A stretch of 64,000 bases of DNA from Natronorubrum texcoconense (GTDB lineage: Archaea; Halobacteriota; Halobacteria; Halobacteriales; Natrialbaceae): the NCBI RefSeq assembly GCF_900100335.1, contig NZ_FNFE01000002.1, positions 682,001 through 746,000 of the forward strand, given 5' to 3'. This document shows, piece after piece, positions 8,690 to 17,544 of this stretch. The notes beneath the pieces were generated by a model. That model ran no database searches. It saw only the letters and a program-made list of their open reading frames with translations, and had not been told where the DNA came from. A program made the translations under genes and the position numbers. Position 1 is the first letter of the stretch. Each line of letters opens with the position of its first letter.

Positions 8690-10072
8690 ATGGAGCGACC
8701 GGTGACCGAGGCAGACCTCACGTTCGAGTACGTTCCCGAGACCGACCAGTCGTTCGAGAACGCACTCGAGAAGGCACGCGCCGGCGACCGACTCACGGTC
8801 GACGACGCCATCGAGTTACTCACGACCGGGACGGACGTCGAAGGTATCGACCGGACGCGCAAGGAGCGGGTGCTCGAGGCGGCCGACCGACGCCGCGCCG
8901 AGGTCGTCGGCGACGAGGTCACCTTCGTCGCGAATATCAACAACAACGTTACGACGGCCTGCAACGTGGGCTGTCTGTTCTGTAACTTCAAGGACGCCGC
9001 ACACACGTTCGAGCGGGACAGTGAGGTCGAGACCGCGGGCTTTACGAAAACGCCCGCGGAGTCCCGCGAAATCGTCGCGGACGCCGTCGAGCGCGGCGTC
9101 TACGAGGTCACCTCGGTCTCCGGTCTCCACCCCGCGTTCGCACTCGACGAGGAACACCGCGAGATCCTCGAGTCCCACCCCGAGCCGAAGGAGGTCAACT
9201 ACAAACCGCCCGAACGGTACGCGACCGATCCCGGCACCTACGTCGAGCAGATGAGCGCGATGAGCGTCGACGACGTCCACGTCCACTCGATGACGCCCGA
9301 GGAGGGCTACCACGCTCGACGGGGTACCGACTGGTCCTACGAGGAGATCTACGGCCGTCTCAAAGATGCCGGACTCGACACGGTTCCCGGCACGGCCGCC
9401 GAAATCCTCGTCGACGAGGTCAGAGACGTCATCTGTCCCGGCAAGATCGGCACCGACGACTGGCTCGAGGCGATGGAGGCCGCCGCGAGCGTCGGACTGG
9501 GCCTGACGGCGACGATCATGTACGGCCACGTCGAAAACGAGGCCCACCGCGCGATGCACCTGAAACGGGTTCGGGACCTTCAGGACCGGGTCGACGGCGC
9601 GATCGCGGAGTTCGTACCGCTCTCCTTTATCCACCAGAACACGCCACTTTTCGAGCACGACGTCGTCTCCGGCGGGGCGAGCATCGACGAGGACGAACTC
9701 ATGATCGCCGTCGCTCGACTCTTCCTCGACAATATCGACCACGTCCAGTCGTCGTGGGTCAAGTACGGCGACGAACAGGGGCTGAAAATGCTCGCCTGCG
9801 GCGCCGACGACTATATGGGGACGATCCTCTCGGAAGAGATCACGACCCGCGCCGGCGGCGAACACGGCGAGTTCCGCTCGTTCGAGGACTACGTCGAGAT
9901 GATCACCTCGGTCGGTCGAATCCCCGTCGAGCGCTCGACCGACTACGCGACCCGCCGCGTCATCGACCCCGACGATCCGCCCTTCGGCCCGCAACTGGGG
10001 CCGAAGGCGGACGGGACGCCGCTGCTCGACGCCGAAGAGCGCGCAGAGCGAACGGTTCCGGCCGACGACTGA
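8690..10072 (+). CDS. cofH: F420 biosynthesis radical SAM enzyme CofH
   Basis: This 460-residue radical SAM protein has the [4Fe-4S] motif C91-x3-C95-x2-C98 within NNNVTTACNVGCLFCNF, a CofH signature. CofH makes the first radical adduct from 5-amino-6-ribitylaminouracil and tyrosine; CofG then closes the ring to give FO, the F420 chromophore. The family residues YEVTSVSGLHP and PGTAAEILVDEVRDVICPGKI are present. cofG and cofC lie 3 kb downstream on the opposite strand, so the pathway is locally clustered but not one operon. Function is certain at the family level. Confidence 0.93.
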   Translation: MERPVTEADLTFEYVPETDQSFENALEKARAGDRLTVDDAIELLTTGTDVEGIDRTRKERVLEAADRRRAEVVGDEVTFVANINNNVTTACNVGCLFCNFKDAAHTFERDSEVETAGFTKTPAESREIVADAVERGVYEVTSVSGLHPAFALDEEHREILESHPEPKEVNYKPPERYATDPGTYVEQMSAMSVDDVHVHSMTPEEGYHARRGTDWSYEEIYGRLKDAGLDTVPGTAAEILVDEVRDVICPGKIGTDDWLEAMEAAASVGLGLTATIMYGHVENEAHRAMHLKRVRDLQDRVDGAIAEFVPLSFIHQNTPLFEHDVVSGGASIDEDELMIAVARLFLDNIDHVQSSWVKYGDEQGLKMLACGADDYMGTILSEEITTRAGGEHGEFRSFEDYVEMITSVGRIPVERSTDYATRRVIDPDDPPFGPQLGPKADGTPLLDAEERAERTVPADD

Positions 10073-10195
10073 CGGACGGCCGATTTCGGCCGACCGACGA
10101 GCGCGCGGAGCGAATGATTCCGGCCGGTACCGGGCGTCGACGCCGACCGACGAACCGGGGACGGTTTTTTGCGGATTCCCGTCGTAGCGTACGGT

Positions 10196-10468
10196 GTGAA
10201 CCATCTCGTTCCGATCGACGACGGAAACTGGCGGCTGCCGAACCACGCCCACGTCGTCGTCTACGACCGCGAGCCGAGAGACGGCGGCCTGCTGACGATT
10301 TACGACTGCGGGGCCGCCCAAAAGCCGCCGAAAGCGCAACTGCTCGGCACCCTCGAGTCGGTCGACGCCAGCGCCGAGGTCGAGTCGACGCCGACGGGCC
10401 AGGTCGTGACACTGCACGAGTCGGCGACGCTCACGGAGACCGATTCGAAGCAGTTCCGCATTCGATAG
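10196..10468 (+). CDS. Hypothetical haloarchaeal protein, 90 aa
   Basis: A 90-residue, mainly beta-strand soluble protein containing HAHVVVYDRE, GLLTIYDCG and VVTLHESATL. A GTG start at 10196 (MNHLVPIDDGNWRLPNHA) is preferred. A T-rich TATA-like run (TTTTTTG) lies about 27 bp upstream of it, which fits a leaderless transcript. A TTG further upstream would overlap that promoter. It follows cofH at 120 bp on the same strand. I do not recognise a function. Confidence 0.6.
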   Translation: MNHLVPIDDGNWRLPNHAHVVVYDREPRDGGLLTIYDCGAAQKPPKAQLLGTLESVDASAEVESTPTGQVVTLHESATLTETDSKQFRIR

Positions 10469-10565
10469 CAGTGGATAGTAGCGCGGTTTCGTTATTCAGA
10501 ACCCCACCTGAAACTGGAACGGGGAGTTCGATCACTACACGTGTGAACTGACCGTATGAGACTGA

Positions 10566-10871
10566 TTAGATTTCGGACTGCTGATATCGGTCAATAAGTA
10601 TCGTGCCTGCTTGAACGAGAATGTAGAGTGCAACCGTCGCTCCAGTCACCAGAAGGACGATCTGCCAAAGTATACTCGATTGGTGAAGCGACTCAACGAA
10701 AAACGCTTGGATACCAAACATCTCTAATATGACCTGTAGAAACGATAGCCCGATTCGAATTGCAAGCATTACTCCAGTCCAAAACAGGAAGACACCAGCA
10801 ATGATGACACCTTCACCAATCAACCATCGAAACGTTTCGCGGGGGGATTCGGAGAATTTACGGGAGGACAT
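10566..10871 (-). CDS. Low-GC two-TM membrane protein, 101 aa
   Basis: The product has two hydrophobic stretches, about residues 19-42 (GVIIAGVFLFWTGVMLAIRI) and 68-90 (IVLLVTGATVALYILVQAG). A charged N-terminus and a short tail, RYQQSEI, frame them. The DNA is distinctly AT-rich against its neighbours, uses codons such as ATA, AAT and TTA, and has an AT-rich upstream region. These features suggest recent acquisition. The start at ATG 10871 (MSSRKF) is followed by a plausible cytoplasmic N-terminus. No family recognised; it sits alone inside the F420 locus. Confidence 0.6.
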   Translation of the reverse strand: MSSRKFSESPRETFRWLIGEGVIIAGVFLFWTGVMLAIRIGLSFLQVILEMFGIQAFFVESLHQSSILWQIVLLVTGATVALYILVQAGTILIDRYQQSEI

Positions 10872-11137
10872 TGTATTATAATCTGATGTTTTCAATATAA
10901 AACTGCTGGAATAGTACTATCAGTCCCCGGTTACTATCTCAATTGTCGGTAGCTCTTTAATCTATATTGAACGCGATTTCACGAACCACTCTGAATAACG
11001 ATATCGTATTCCCAACGACTGATATTCCGAACGAGTTGGGAGGTCAGCTCAGGCCCAGTCGGTGACTCGTCCCACTCGAGCCGGCAGCCCAGTGCCGCGG
11101 AGCGATGCTTTATGATGGTTCTCGGAAACGTGTGCGT

Positions 11138-11896
11138 ATGCGACTCGAAGGCAAGACTGCGTTTATCACAGGTGCCGGGTCGGGACTAGGCCGTGAAGCC
11201 GCACAACTGTTCGCCGAGGAGGGCGCGTCGGTTGTCGGGGCCGATATCGATCTCGAGGGTGCCGAGGAGACGATCGATCGCGTCGAAGCGGCGGGACAGG
11301 AGGGAACCGCACTCGAACTCAACGTCACCGACGCGGACGCGGTCCACGCGGCCGTCGACGAGACAGTTTCGGAGTACGGACTCGATATCGTGGTGAACAA
11401 CGCGGGGATCAGCCACCAGCGCGCGAACGTCGAGGAGATCGACGAGGACGAACGCGATCGAATCATCGACGTCAACGTCAAGGGCGTCTGGAACGGCTGT
11501 CACGCCGCCATCCCCCACTTCAAGGAGCAGGGGTCGGGGACGATCGTCAACACGGCCTCGCTCGCGGGCGTCATCGGCGCGCCCCAGCTCGGGGCCTACT
11601 CGCTGACCAAGGGAGCCGTCGTCAACTTCACGCGCACGGTCGCCGCGGAGGTTGGTCCCCACGGCGTGCGCGCGAACGCGGTCTGTCCGGGCGTGACGGA
11701 TACGGCGATGCCTCGAGAGAACCGCACCGAGGAGGAGTGGGAGGCGACCAAGGCGGAGATGTCGAAGTACTATCCGCTGAAGCGACTCGGGCGGCCGGAG
11801 GACGTCGCCAACGCGATGCTGTTTCTCGCAAGCGACGAGGCCGACTGGATCACCGGCCAGGCGCTCGTCATCGACGGCGGCTTCTCCTGTACCTAA
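11138..11896 (+). CDS. Short-chain dehydrogenase/reductase (SDR)
   Basis: The 252-residue classical SDR has the cofactor motif TGAGSGLG at residues 10-17, NNAG, the catalytic Ser within NTASLAG, and YSLTK (Tyr-x3-Lys). Asp at the end of strand 2 (VVGADID) points to NAD(H) preference. It resembles glucose 1-dehydrogenase / 3-oxoacyl-ACP reductase types, but the substrate is unknown. ATG 11138 (MRLEGKTAF) is the family start. A related SDR begins at 63.9 kb with the same opening. The nucleoside deaminase follows 49 bp downstream and may be co-transcribed. Confidence 0.87.
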   Translation: MRLEGKTAFITGAGSGLGREAAQLFAEEGASVVGADIDLEGAEETIDRVEAAGQEGTALELNVTDADAVHAAVDETVSEYGLDIVVNNAGISHQRANVEEIDEDERDRIIDVNVKGVWNGCHAAIPHFKEQGSGTIVNTASLAGVIGAPQLGAYSLTKGAVVNFTRTVAAEVGPHGVRANAVCPGVTDTAMPRENRTEEEWEATKAEMSKYYPLKRLGRPEDVANAMLFLASDEADWITGQALVIDGGFSCT

Positions 11897-11945
11897 TCGC
11901 TGCCGTAGAGACAGGCGTTTCACTGCCGGCGACGAAGGGCGATCC

Positions 11946-12398
11946 ATGTCCACCGACGAGTCCTTCATCCGCGACGCGATCGACCTCGCTCGAGCGGCGG
12001 TCGACAACGGCAACACCCCGTTCGGATCGCTGCTCGTCGTCGACGACGCGGTCGTCCGGACGGCCGAGAACACGACCCGCAGCGACGACGATATCGCCGC
12101 CCACCCGGAGTTCAAACTGGCTCGCTGGGCCGCCAGCGAACTCGAGGCCGGCGAGCGCGAGGCGTGTACGATGTACACCAGCACGGAGCCGTGTCCGATG
12201 TGTGCGAGCGCGATCGTCTACGCGGGGCTGGGACGGGTCGTCTACAGCGTCTCCGTCGACTCGCTCGCGGCGCTTCGGGACGATGGAGTGATCGAAATCC
12301 CCTGCGAAGAAGTAATCGAGCGAGGCAATGGATCGACGACGGTCGAGGGGCCGGTCCTCGAGGACGAAGGGCTTGCGATCCACAAAGCGTTTTTCTGA
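11946..12398 (+). CDS. Nucleoside/cytidine deaminase family protein
   Basis: A 150-residue zinc deaminase of the CMP/dCMP type. The zinc and catalytic residues are visible: H53-x-E55 (AHPEFK) and PCPMC with C83 and C86. Members hydrolytically deaminate guanine, cytosine or adenosine in tRNA. The tRNA-specific type usually has HAE, so HPE points away from TadA and toward a base or nucleoside deaminase. It starts 49 bp after the SDR gene on the same strand and ends close to a small membrane protein gene. The substrate is inferred only at family level. Confidence 0.85.
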   Translation: MSTDESFIRDAIDLARAAVDNGNTPFGSLLVVDDAVVRTAENTTRSDDDIAAHPEFKLARWAASELEAGEREACTMYTSTEPCPMCASAIVYAGLGRVVYSVSVDSLAALRDDGVIEIPCEEVIERGNGSTTVEGPVLEDEGLAIHKAFF

Positions 12399-12527
12399 CG
12401 TCCGTTTCGGCGTCGGTCGCGAAACTCGAGGTATGGTGGAGGAGAGGACTACGACGGATGCTCAGCGCGGCCGATACTGCAGCGCTCCACTCGAAAATGA
12501 CTTGTCGGTTGACATCAACGGGCCAGT

Positions 12528-12809
12528 ATGATAAACGGACTGTTCAGGGAGCCCGACGGATGGCAGTCGGGAGGACTGTTGATCGCCGTCGGTCTCTTTT
12601 TCCTCGGACTGTACGCGTTCTACGGCCTCTTCGGCGCGGGAACGATATCGTCAGCGCTCCACTTCGGTGTACTGTGGCTGTTGCTGGGGATTCCGGAACT
12701 GCTGCCGAAAGAGCGTACGCAGATCGCTGGCGGGCTTCGAGTTCTCGGATTGGTGTTCGCCGTCGTGTTACTAATCTTCTACCTCTCGCGGCTGTCGATC
12801 TTCCAGTAG
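12528..12809 (+). CDS. Small three-TM membrane protein, 93 aa
   Basis: Three hydrophobic helices cover most of the 93 residues: about 16-36 (GLLIAVGLFFLGLYAFYGLF), 42-58 and 68-87 (VLGLVFAVVLLIFYL). It starts at ATG 12528 and ends 60 bp before the convergent cofG gene. No catalytic motif is visible and I do not recognise the family. Its placement between nucleotide and F420 genes gives no clear functional hint. Confidence 0.6.
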   Translation: MINGLFREPDGWQSGGLLIAVGLFFLGLYAFYGLFGAGTISSALHFGVLWLLLGIPELLPKERTQIAGGLRVLGLVFAVVLLIFYLSRLSIFQ

Positions 12810-12868
12810 CAGCAGTGAGATGACCGTCGTCGCTCGAGATGCGGCCGCACCGCCGAATCGAACGCTCG

Positions 12869-14059
12869 CTACCGCGACACAACGCTCGTCTCGCTTCGAA
12901 GCACGGACCGGTATCGGTCGCCGGCCTCGTCGTCGGCCTCGAGCGCCGCCCGAATCGTCGGAGAGATCCACTCCCGCTCGGTGTCCGGTGCTCGAGGCCC
13001 CGACGCACCGGCCGTTCCGTCGGCGGCGACGCCGTCGAAGCCGTCGGTCCGCAAGTCCCCCGGCAGAAACCGCTCGTAGACCGGCAGTCGTTCGCCGAGC
13101 GGCAGGTCCGCGGCGGCCGCAATCTCCTCGAGTTCGCGCAGCGCGGGCCACTTGTAGTCGGGGTTGATGTGATCGTCCGTGATCGGCGACACCCCGCCCA
13201 GGTCGTCGACGCCGCAGTCGATCAGGTCGCGAGCGGGCGCGAGATTCGGCGGCACCTGCACCGAAATCTCTTCGGGGAGCGCGACGCGGGCCATCGCCGT
13301 CACGCGGCGCATCGTCTCGAGGTCGGGCGAGCCGTCTGACCAGCGCTCGTTATTCATGACTGGCTGGACGATCACCTCCTGGATGTGGTCGTAGCGCTCG
13401 TGTAGCTCGCGAATCGCGAGCAAGCTTTCGGCCCGATCGCGCCACGTCTCGCCGATGCCAACGAGGATGCCCGTCGTGAAGGCGACGTCGAGTTCGCCGG
13501 CATTTTTGATCGTTCGGAGGCGCTGTCCCGGCTCTTTCTGCCGCGGGCCGGCGTGAGCGCCGACCTCGGCGGTCGTCTCGAGCATCACGCCCATGCTGGC
13601 GTTGACGTCCGCCACTTCGGCCATCTGCTCGAGGGTCTGGTCGCCCGGATTGGCGTGTGGGAGCAGACCTTCCTCGAGGGCGACCTCGCAGGCCGCCCGG
13701 AGGTAGGTGTGAATCGAGTCGTGGCCCCACTCCGCGAGTTGCTCGTGGATCTCGGTGTACCGATCGTCGGGGTCATCGCCGAACGTAAAGAGGGCTTCCG
13801 TACAGCCCGCGTCGGCCCCGCGGGCACAGATGTCGCGGACCTCCTCGAGCGTGAGCAGGGAGGCCTGACCCGGCGGATCGAAGTACGTACAGTACGTGCA
13901 GGTGTAGCGACACGCCGTCGTCAGCGGAATAAAAACGTTTCGCGCGAAAGTCAACGCCGGCGGTGCCTCGACGTCGTCGGGCGTAACGGTGAGGAGGTCG
14001 CTGACCGCCGCGTCGTCGACCGCGATGTCGACGCCGTACTCGCTCGCACCGGGGAACAT
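12869..14059 (-). CDS. cofG: 7,8-didemethyl-8-hydroxy-5-deazariboflavin synthase subunit CofG
   Basis: The 396-residue radical SAM enzyme has C50-x3-C54-x2-C57 in PLTTACRYTCTYCTYF, the CofG version of the motif. It partners with CofH to make FO. Further CofG features are TFGDDPDDRY, PHANPGDQTLEQM and VIVQPVMNNERWSDG. The last 50 or so residues form an acidic, low-complexity tail. It is followed on the minus strand, further from its own start, by nothing of the pathway, while cofC lies 67 bp upstream in the same orientation. cofC-cofG can therefore be read as one transcript. Confidence 0.93.
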   Translation of the reverse strand: MFPGASEYGVDIAVDDAAVSDLLTVTPDDVEAPPALTFARNVFIPLTTACRYTCTYCTYFDPPGQASLLTLEEVRDICARGADAGCTEALFTFGDDPDDRYTEIHEQLAEWGHDSIHTYLRAACEVALEEGLLPHANPGDQTLEQMAEVADVNASMGVMLETTAEVGAHAGPRQKEPGQRLRTIKNAGELDVAFTTGILVGIGETWRDRAESLLAIRELHERYDHIQEVIVQPVMNNERWSDGSPDLETMRRVTAMARVALPEEISVQVPPNLAPARDLIDCGVDDLGGVSPITDDHINPDYKWPALRELEEIAAAADLPLGERLPVYERFLPGDLRTDGFDGVAADGTAGASGPRAPDTEREWISPTIRAALEADDEAGDRYRSVLRSETSVVSR

Positions 14060-14126
14060 TACTGCAGAGTCCCGTCGCTCGACACATAAGGTTTCACTTC
14101 TGGCGAACGCGTGCCCGCGTTCGCAG

Positions 14127-14828
14127 CTATCGGTCCCGGTCTGCGGGTTCGCATCTGACGACGCCGACGCGACCGTCCCGTCGCTCGAGTTCGAACCCTA
14201 AATCGCGGAGCGTTTCGGGGGCGCGAGCGCGCTCGTCGCCGTGGACGAGCACCTCGACGAGATCGTCGGGTTCGTCGATATCGGTTCCTAATCGGAGGGA
14301 GTCGACCGTCTCGAGGCTCGCACCCACCTCCTCGGCGATCTCGCGGTGGTCCAGATAGGACGCCCCGTGGTAGTCCACCCGAAACGCGGGGTCGCGAACG
14401 ACGAGCGCGTTCGTGCCGCCGCCGCGGCCGGGCGCGATGGCGACGGCCGTTTCGGTCGCAAAGAGGTCCTCGAGGGCGTCAGTCGCCGCGAGGGCGAGAT
14501 CGGCCATGACGACGGCGACGGCCTCACTCGGGCCCTCGTCGCCGTGGTCACTGTGCTCTCCGCTCGGAAGCCGCGCGTTGACCGCGTCCGTGAGCGGACG
14601 GTCGTCCACCGCGACCGACACCGCCTCGAGCACGTGCGTCGGAAGGTCGAGTTCGGCGGGATCGATCGGCGCCGTCGACACCACCGTCGGCTTCTGGCCC
14701 GCCTCGACGATCGCAGACAGAACGTCCGCGAGCATTGCCCGTGCGAACGCCGACCGCTCCGTGGGAGAGAGCACCGACTCGAGGCGCGTCTTCGGGTCGG
14801 TCGCGGCGAACGGAACGACGACGTGCAT
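14127..14828 (-). CDS. cofC: 2-phospho-L-lactate guanylyltransferase CofC
   Basis: A 233-residue nucleotidyltransferase beginning MHVVVPFAATDPKTRLESVL, the CofC form of the NTP-transferase signature. It contains VMADLALA (metal-binding Asp) and IAPGRGGGTNALV. It activates 2-phospholactate (or phosphoenolpyruvate in some archaea) with GTP for transfer onto FO during F420 synthesis. The gene is directly upstream of cofG in the same orientation, supporting co-transcription. The substrate choice among phospholactate-type acids is not visible. Confidence 0.92.
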   Translation of the reverse strand: MHVVVPFAATDPKTRLESVLSPTERSAFARAMLADVLSAIVEAGQKPTVVSTAPIDPAELDLPTHVLEAVSVAVDDRPLTDAVNARLPSGEHSDHGDEGPSEAVAVVMADLALAATDALEDLFATETAVAIAPGRGGGTNALVVRDPAFRVDYHGASYLDHREIAEEVGASLETVDSLRLGTDIDEPDDLVEVLVHGDERARAPETLRDLGFELERRDGRVGVVRCEPADRDR

Positions 14829-14982
14829 CTATCGACGGTTGTCCGGACGCGGGCAAAAACACGTCGAAGCCGAGACCGAGGTGCAACGAGACGCCGTCGT
14901 TCGTCGACACCAGACACCACCGTCGTGCCCCCCGACACGAGCGCGGCCGCTGGGGTCGTCGAGTCGCGAAAGAACTGAGAGC

Positions 14983-16164
14983 CTAGAACAGCGGCTCGAG
15001 TTCGTCCTCGTCGTCTTCGACGAGTTCTTCGAGGTTCTCCTCGCTCTCCTGCTGGATGTCGTCCATGTTCTCCTGGGCCTCGATGGCGACCTGCTGGAGA
15101 CGCTTGATTCGCGGCACGTTCGTCACGCCCGAGAGCAGAAGTGCTGCGGCCACTTCCGGCTCTTCTCGCGGGAAGTCGCCACCGCGGACTTCCATGCTTC
15201 CCGTTTCCTCCTCGAGCCACTTCCGCCCGCGTTCGATGCCTTTCCGGTTGAGATACTCCGACGGACCGGAGACGACGAGCAGCGCGCGCTCGGTGCCTTC
15301 GATCTCACACGGGAGCGTCAGTCGGCCGAGTGCGGCCTTCCGGACGAGGCTCGTGATGCGGTTGGTCGTGTTCGCGGCGTCTAAGTCGTCGGTGCTGCCG
15401 CCACCGTCGCCGGTAAAGCGCGAGAGCAGACCGCCGCTCGTGTTCAGGTCGACTTCCTCGCTGGCGAAGCCGACGGTCGAGACGCCGCCGCCCGAGAGCG
15501 TGTTGATGATTTCCGACGAGTCGACGACGCTCTCGGCAACTTCCTGTCCGTCACCGACTTCACCCGCACCGAAGAGAATGCCGAACCGGCGGACGATCTC
15601 CTCGTTGATCTGATCGTAGCCGCCTTCGACGGACTCGCCGGTCTGTCGCCAGGAGTCGTTGTCGAAGACCATCAGATTGTCCACTTCGCGGACGAAGGTC
15701 TGGAACGACCTGGCCGCGTTGAGGGTGTAGATCCCACCCTCGTCCGTGCCCGGGAGCACGCCGAGACCGTAGACAGGAATCGTGTAGATACGCTTCAAGT
15801 GTTTGGCGAGGACGGGTGCACCGCCGGATCCGGTTCCGCCGCCCATACCGGCGACGACCAGGAACGCGTCGACCTCGTGGGTCGGGATCGCGTCGATGGC
15901 GTTTTGCACCTCGTCGATGTCCTCCTCGGCGACTTCCGCGCCGAGTTCGTTGTCTGCACCCACGCCGTGGCCCTTTACGCGGGCCTGGCCGATGAGTACG
16001 CGGTTCTCCTCCGGAATATTATCGAGACCGATGAGGTCCGCTTTCGCGGAGTTGACGGCTATCGCCGCGCGGACGATTCCGCTACCCGTCCGATCGTCGT
16101 AATCGAGGAATCGATCGACGATCTTGCCACCAGCCTGTCCGAATCCGATCATCGCCAGCTTCAT
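14983..16164 (-). CDS. cetZ: Tubulin/FtsZ-like cell-shape protein CetZ
   Basis: The 393-residue GTPase has the tubulin-type T1 region (FGQAGGKI) and the signature GGGTGSG at residues 108-114, followed by VYGLGVLPG. It carries no FtsZ-type C-terminal peptide. These mark the archaeal CetZ family, which polymerises under the membrane and, for CetZ1, controls rod formation and motility in Haloferax. The C-terminus is acidic (NLEELVEDDEDELEPLF), probably a partner-binding tail. It is just upstream of cofC on the same strand but 150 bp apart. Its 5' region holds an A-rich inverted repeat. Which CetZ paralog it is cannot be set without an alignment; CetZ1-like is likely. Confidence 0.9.
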   Translation of the reverse strand: MKLAMIGFGQAGGKIVDRFLDYDDRTGSGIVRAAIAVNSAKADLIGLDNIPEENRVLIGQARVKGHGVGADNELGAEVAEEDIDEVQNAIDAIPTHEVDAFLVVAGMGGGTGSGGAPVLAKHLKRIYTIPVYGLGVLPGTDEGGIYTLNAARSFQTFVREVDNLMVFDNDSWRQTGESVEGGYDQINEEIVRRFGILFGAGEVGDGQEVAESVVDSSEIINTLSGGGVSTVGFASEEVDLNTSGGLLSRFTGDGGGSTDDLDAANTTNRITSLVRKAALGRLTLPCEIEGTERALLVVSGPSEYLNRKGIERGRKWLEEETGSMEVRGGDFPREEPEVAAALLLSGVTNVPRIKRLQQVAIEAQENMDDIQQESEENLEELVEDDEDELEPLF

Positions 16165-16519
16165 AATTTGTCAGGGGGCTCCGTTGAATTGGTACAGAGT
16201 GATCAAGGGCATAAGTCTTTTGTTGAATTGAATGTCTCTTCTTCTTTTGTGTTCCGGGAAATCGGACGCCGGCAGCCGATTCCGACTCGAAAAAACTCGC
16301 GAAAAACGAGTCGGTTTCGACGTCAGATCTGTTCTTTATACTAAATCTTTGGGCCGATCTGTCCACCCTTGAGTTCCCCGTACGGAACCGCAAACCGCCG
16401 ATACGGCGACCGACCGATCTCAGACCGGCGTCGAACCTGTCCGTCGCCTCGAGATCGTGTCAGTCAGCGATTGAATACGTCAAGCAGACGCTGAACGCGT
16501 CACGCGACCGCCGACCGTC
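16165..16519. other. cetZ upstream region, no gene
   Basis: This 355-bp stretch between the cetZ start and the stop of the next minus-strand gene has lower GC than its flanks and no convincing frame. It should hold the cetZ promoter (a CTTATG/AATTCAAC-type AT-rich patch 30-60 bp from the start) and a CCGACTCG / CGAGTCGG inverted repeat listed separately. Confidence 0.5.
16282..16314. promoter_or_regulatory. 8-17-8 inverted repeat upstream of cetZ
   Basis: CCGACTCG (16282-16289) and CGAGTCGG (16307-16314) are exact reverse complements around an A-rich 17-base loop. It lies 118-150 bp upstream of the cetZ start. It could be an operator, a terminator for an unseen transcript, or part of a small RNA. 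Confidence 0.4.
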
Positions 16520-17440
16520 TCAGGCGGATTCGCGCTGTGGCTCGCGAGGTTCGTGGATACCGACCTCGAGATACGCGCCGAGCGTCGTCAGGTCGTCCTC
16601 CGAGACGCCGAACGCGCTCACATCGTTGGTGACGACGGTGTTGTTCATCTCGAGCGAGCGCGCCTGATCCGGGCCGAACGGAACGAGTGGGACCGCGCCG
16701 GCCGCGGTCAACCCGAGTTTCGTCAGCGAGAGGGGGACCGAGAGGATCTTGACGGACTTCCCCTCGGCCGCGTAGGCCAGTCGCGTCGCGTCCGCGAGCG
16801 TGACGATCTGCGGGCCGGCGATCTCGTAGATTTCGCCGACGTGGCTGTGATCCTCGACGGCGTCCGCGAGCATGGGGACCAGATCGCCGACCCAGATCGG
16901 CTGGAATCGCGTCTCGCCGCCGTTCGGGAGTCCCGTCACGTACGGCGTCGTGACCTGCTTGGTGAACTCGAGGAACTCCGCGCCGTCGCCGAAGACGACG
17001 GAGGGGCGGAAGATCGTCCACGCGAGGTGTGAGTCTCGGACGACGTCCTCGGCTTTTCCCTTGGCTTGGAGGAAGTCCGTCGGCGCATCCGGATCCGCGC
17101 CGAGGCCGCTCATCTGGACGAAACGATCGACGCCGCCCGCTTCGGCAGCTCGGACCAGATTGGCCGTGCCGCCGAGGTGGACGGTCTCGTGGTCGAGGTC
17201 GCCCGGCGGCTGGTACAGCGGCGAGAGCGAGACGAGATTGACGACGGCGTCGTGGCCCGCGACGGTGTCGACGATGGAGTCGTAGGCGCTGACGTCGCCC
17301 ATCGCGCGGTCGACTTCCGCAGGGAGATCGCCGTCGCTGGGATCGCGAGACAGCGCCGTCACGTCGTGGCCGCGGTCGTCGAGTTCCGTACAGAGAGTCG
17401 TCCCGATGAACCCAGTACCGCCGGCAACGAGCACCTTCAT
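16520..17440 (-). CDS. Complex I NDUFA9-like NAD(P)-binding protein
   Basis: This 306-residue extended-SDR-fold protein has GGTGFIG at residues 7-13 and is of the atypical SDR (NmrA/NDUFA9-like) class. It has no clear Tyr-x3-Lys active site. The segment GRPSVVFGDG-like (FRPSVVFGDGAEFL) and WVGDL are family features. Members bind NADPH and serve as accessory subunits or lipid/quinone-related epimerase-like proteins. It starts at ATG 17440 with TATTTATC on the minus strand about 25 bp upstream. It is divergent from tmk. Exact role unknown. Confidence 0.8.
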   Translation of the reverse strand: MKVLVAGGTGFIGTTLCTELDDRGHDVTALSRDPSDGDLPAEVDRAMGDVSAYDSIVDTVAGHDAVVNLVSLSPLYQPPGDLDHETVHLGGTANLVRAAEAGGVDRFVQMSGLGADPDAPTDFLQAKGKAEDVVRDSHLAWTIFRPSVVFGDGAEFLEFTKQVTTPYVTGLPNGGETRFQPIWVGDLVPMLADAVEDHSHVGEIYEIAGPQIVTLADATRLAYAAEGKSVKILSVPLSLTKLGLTAAGAVPLVPFGPDQARSLEMNNTVVTNDVSAFGVSEDDLTTLGAYLEVGIHEPREPQRESA

Positions 17441-17544
17441 ACACCGAATATCCCCACGCAGCGATAAATAGCTGGTCGCCTCCGTAGTTTGGCCTTCGGG
17501 TCTCGATAGCGGTTACTAAGTAGTTCTCGCCACGAGGTGCGAGC

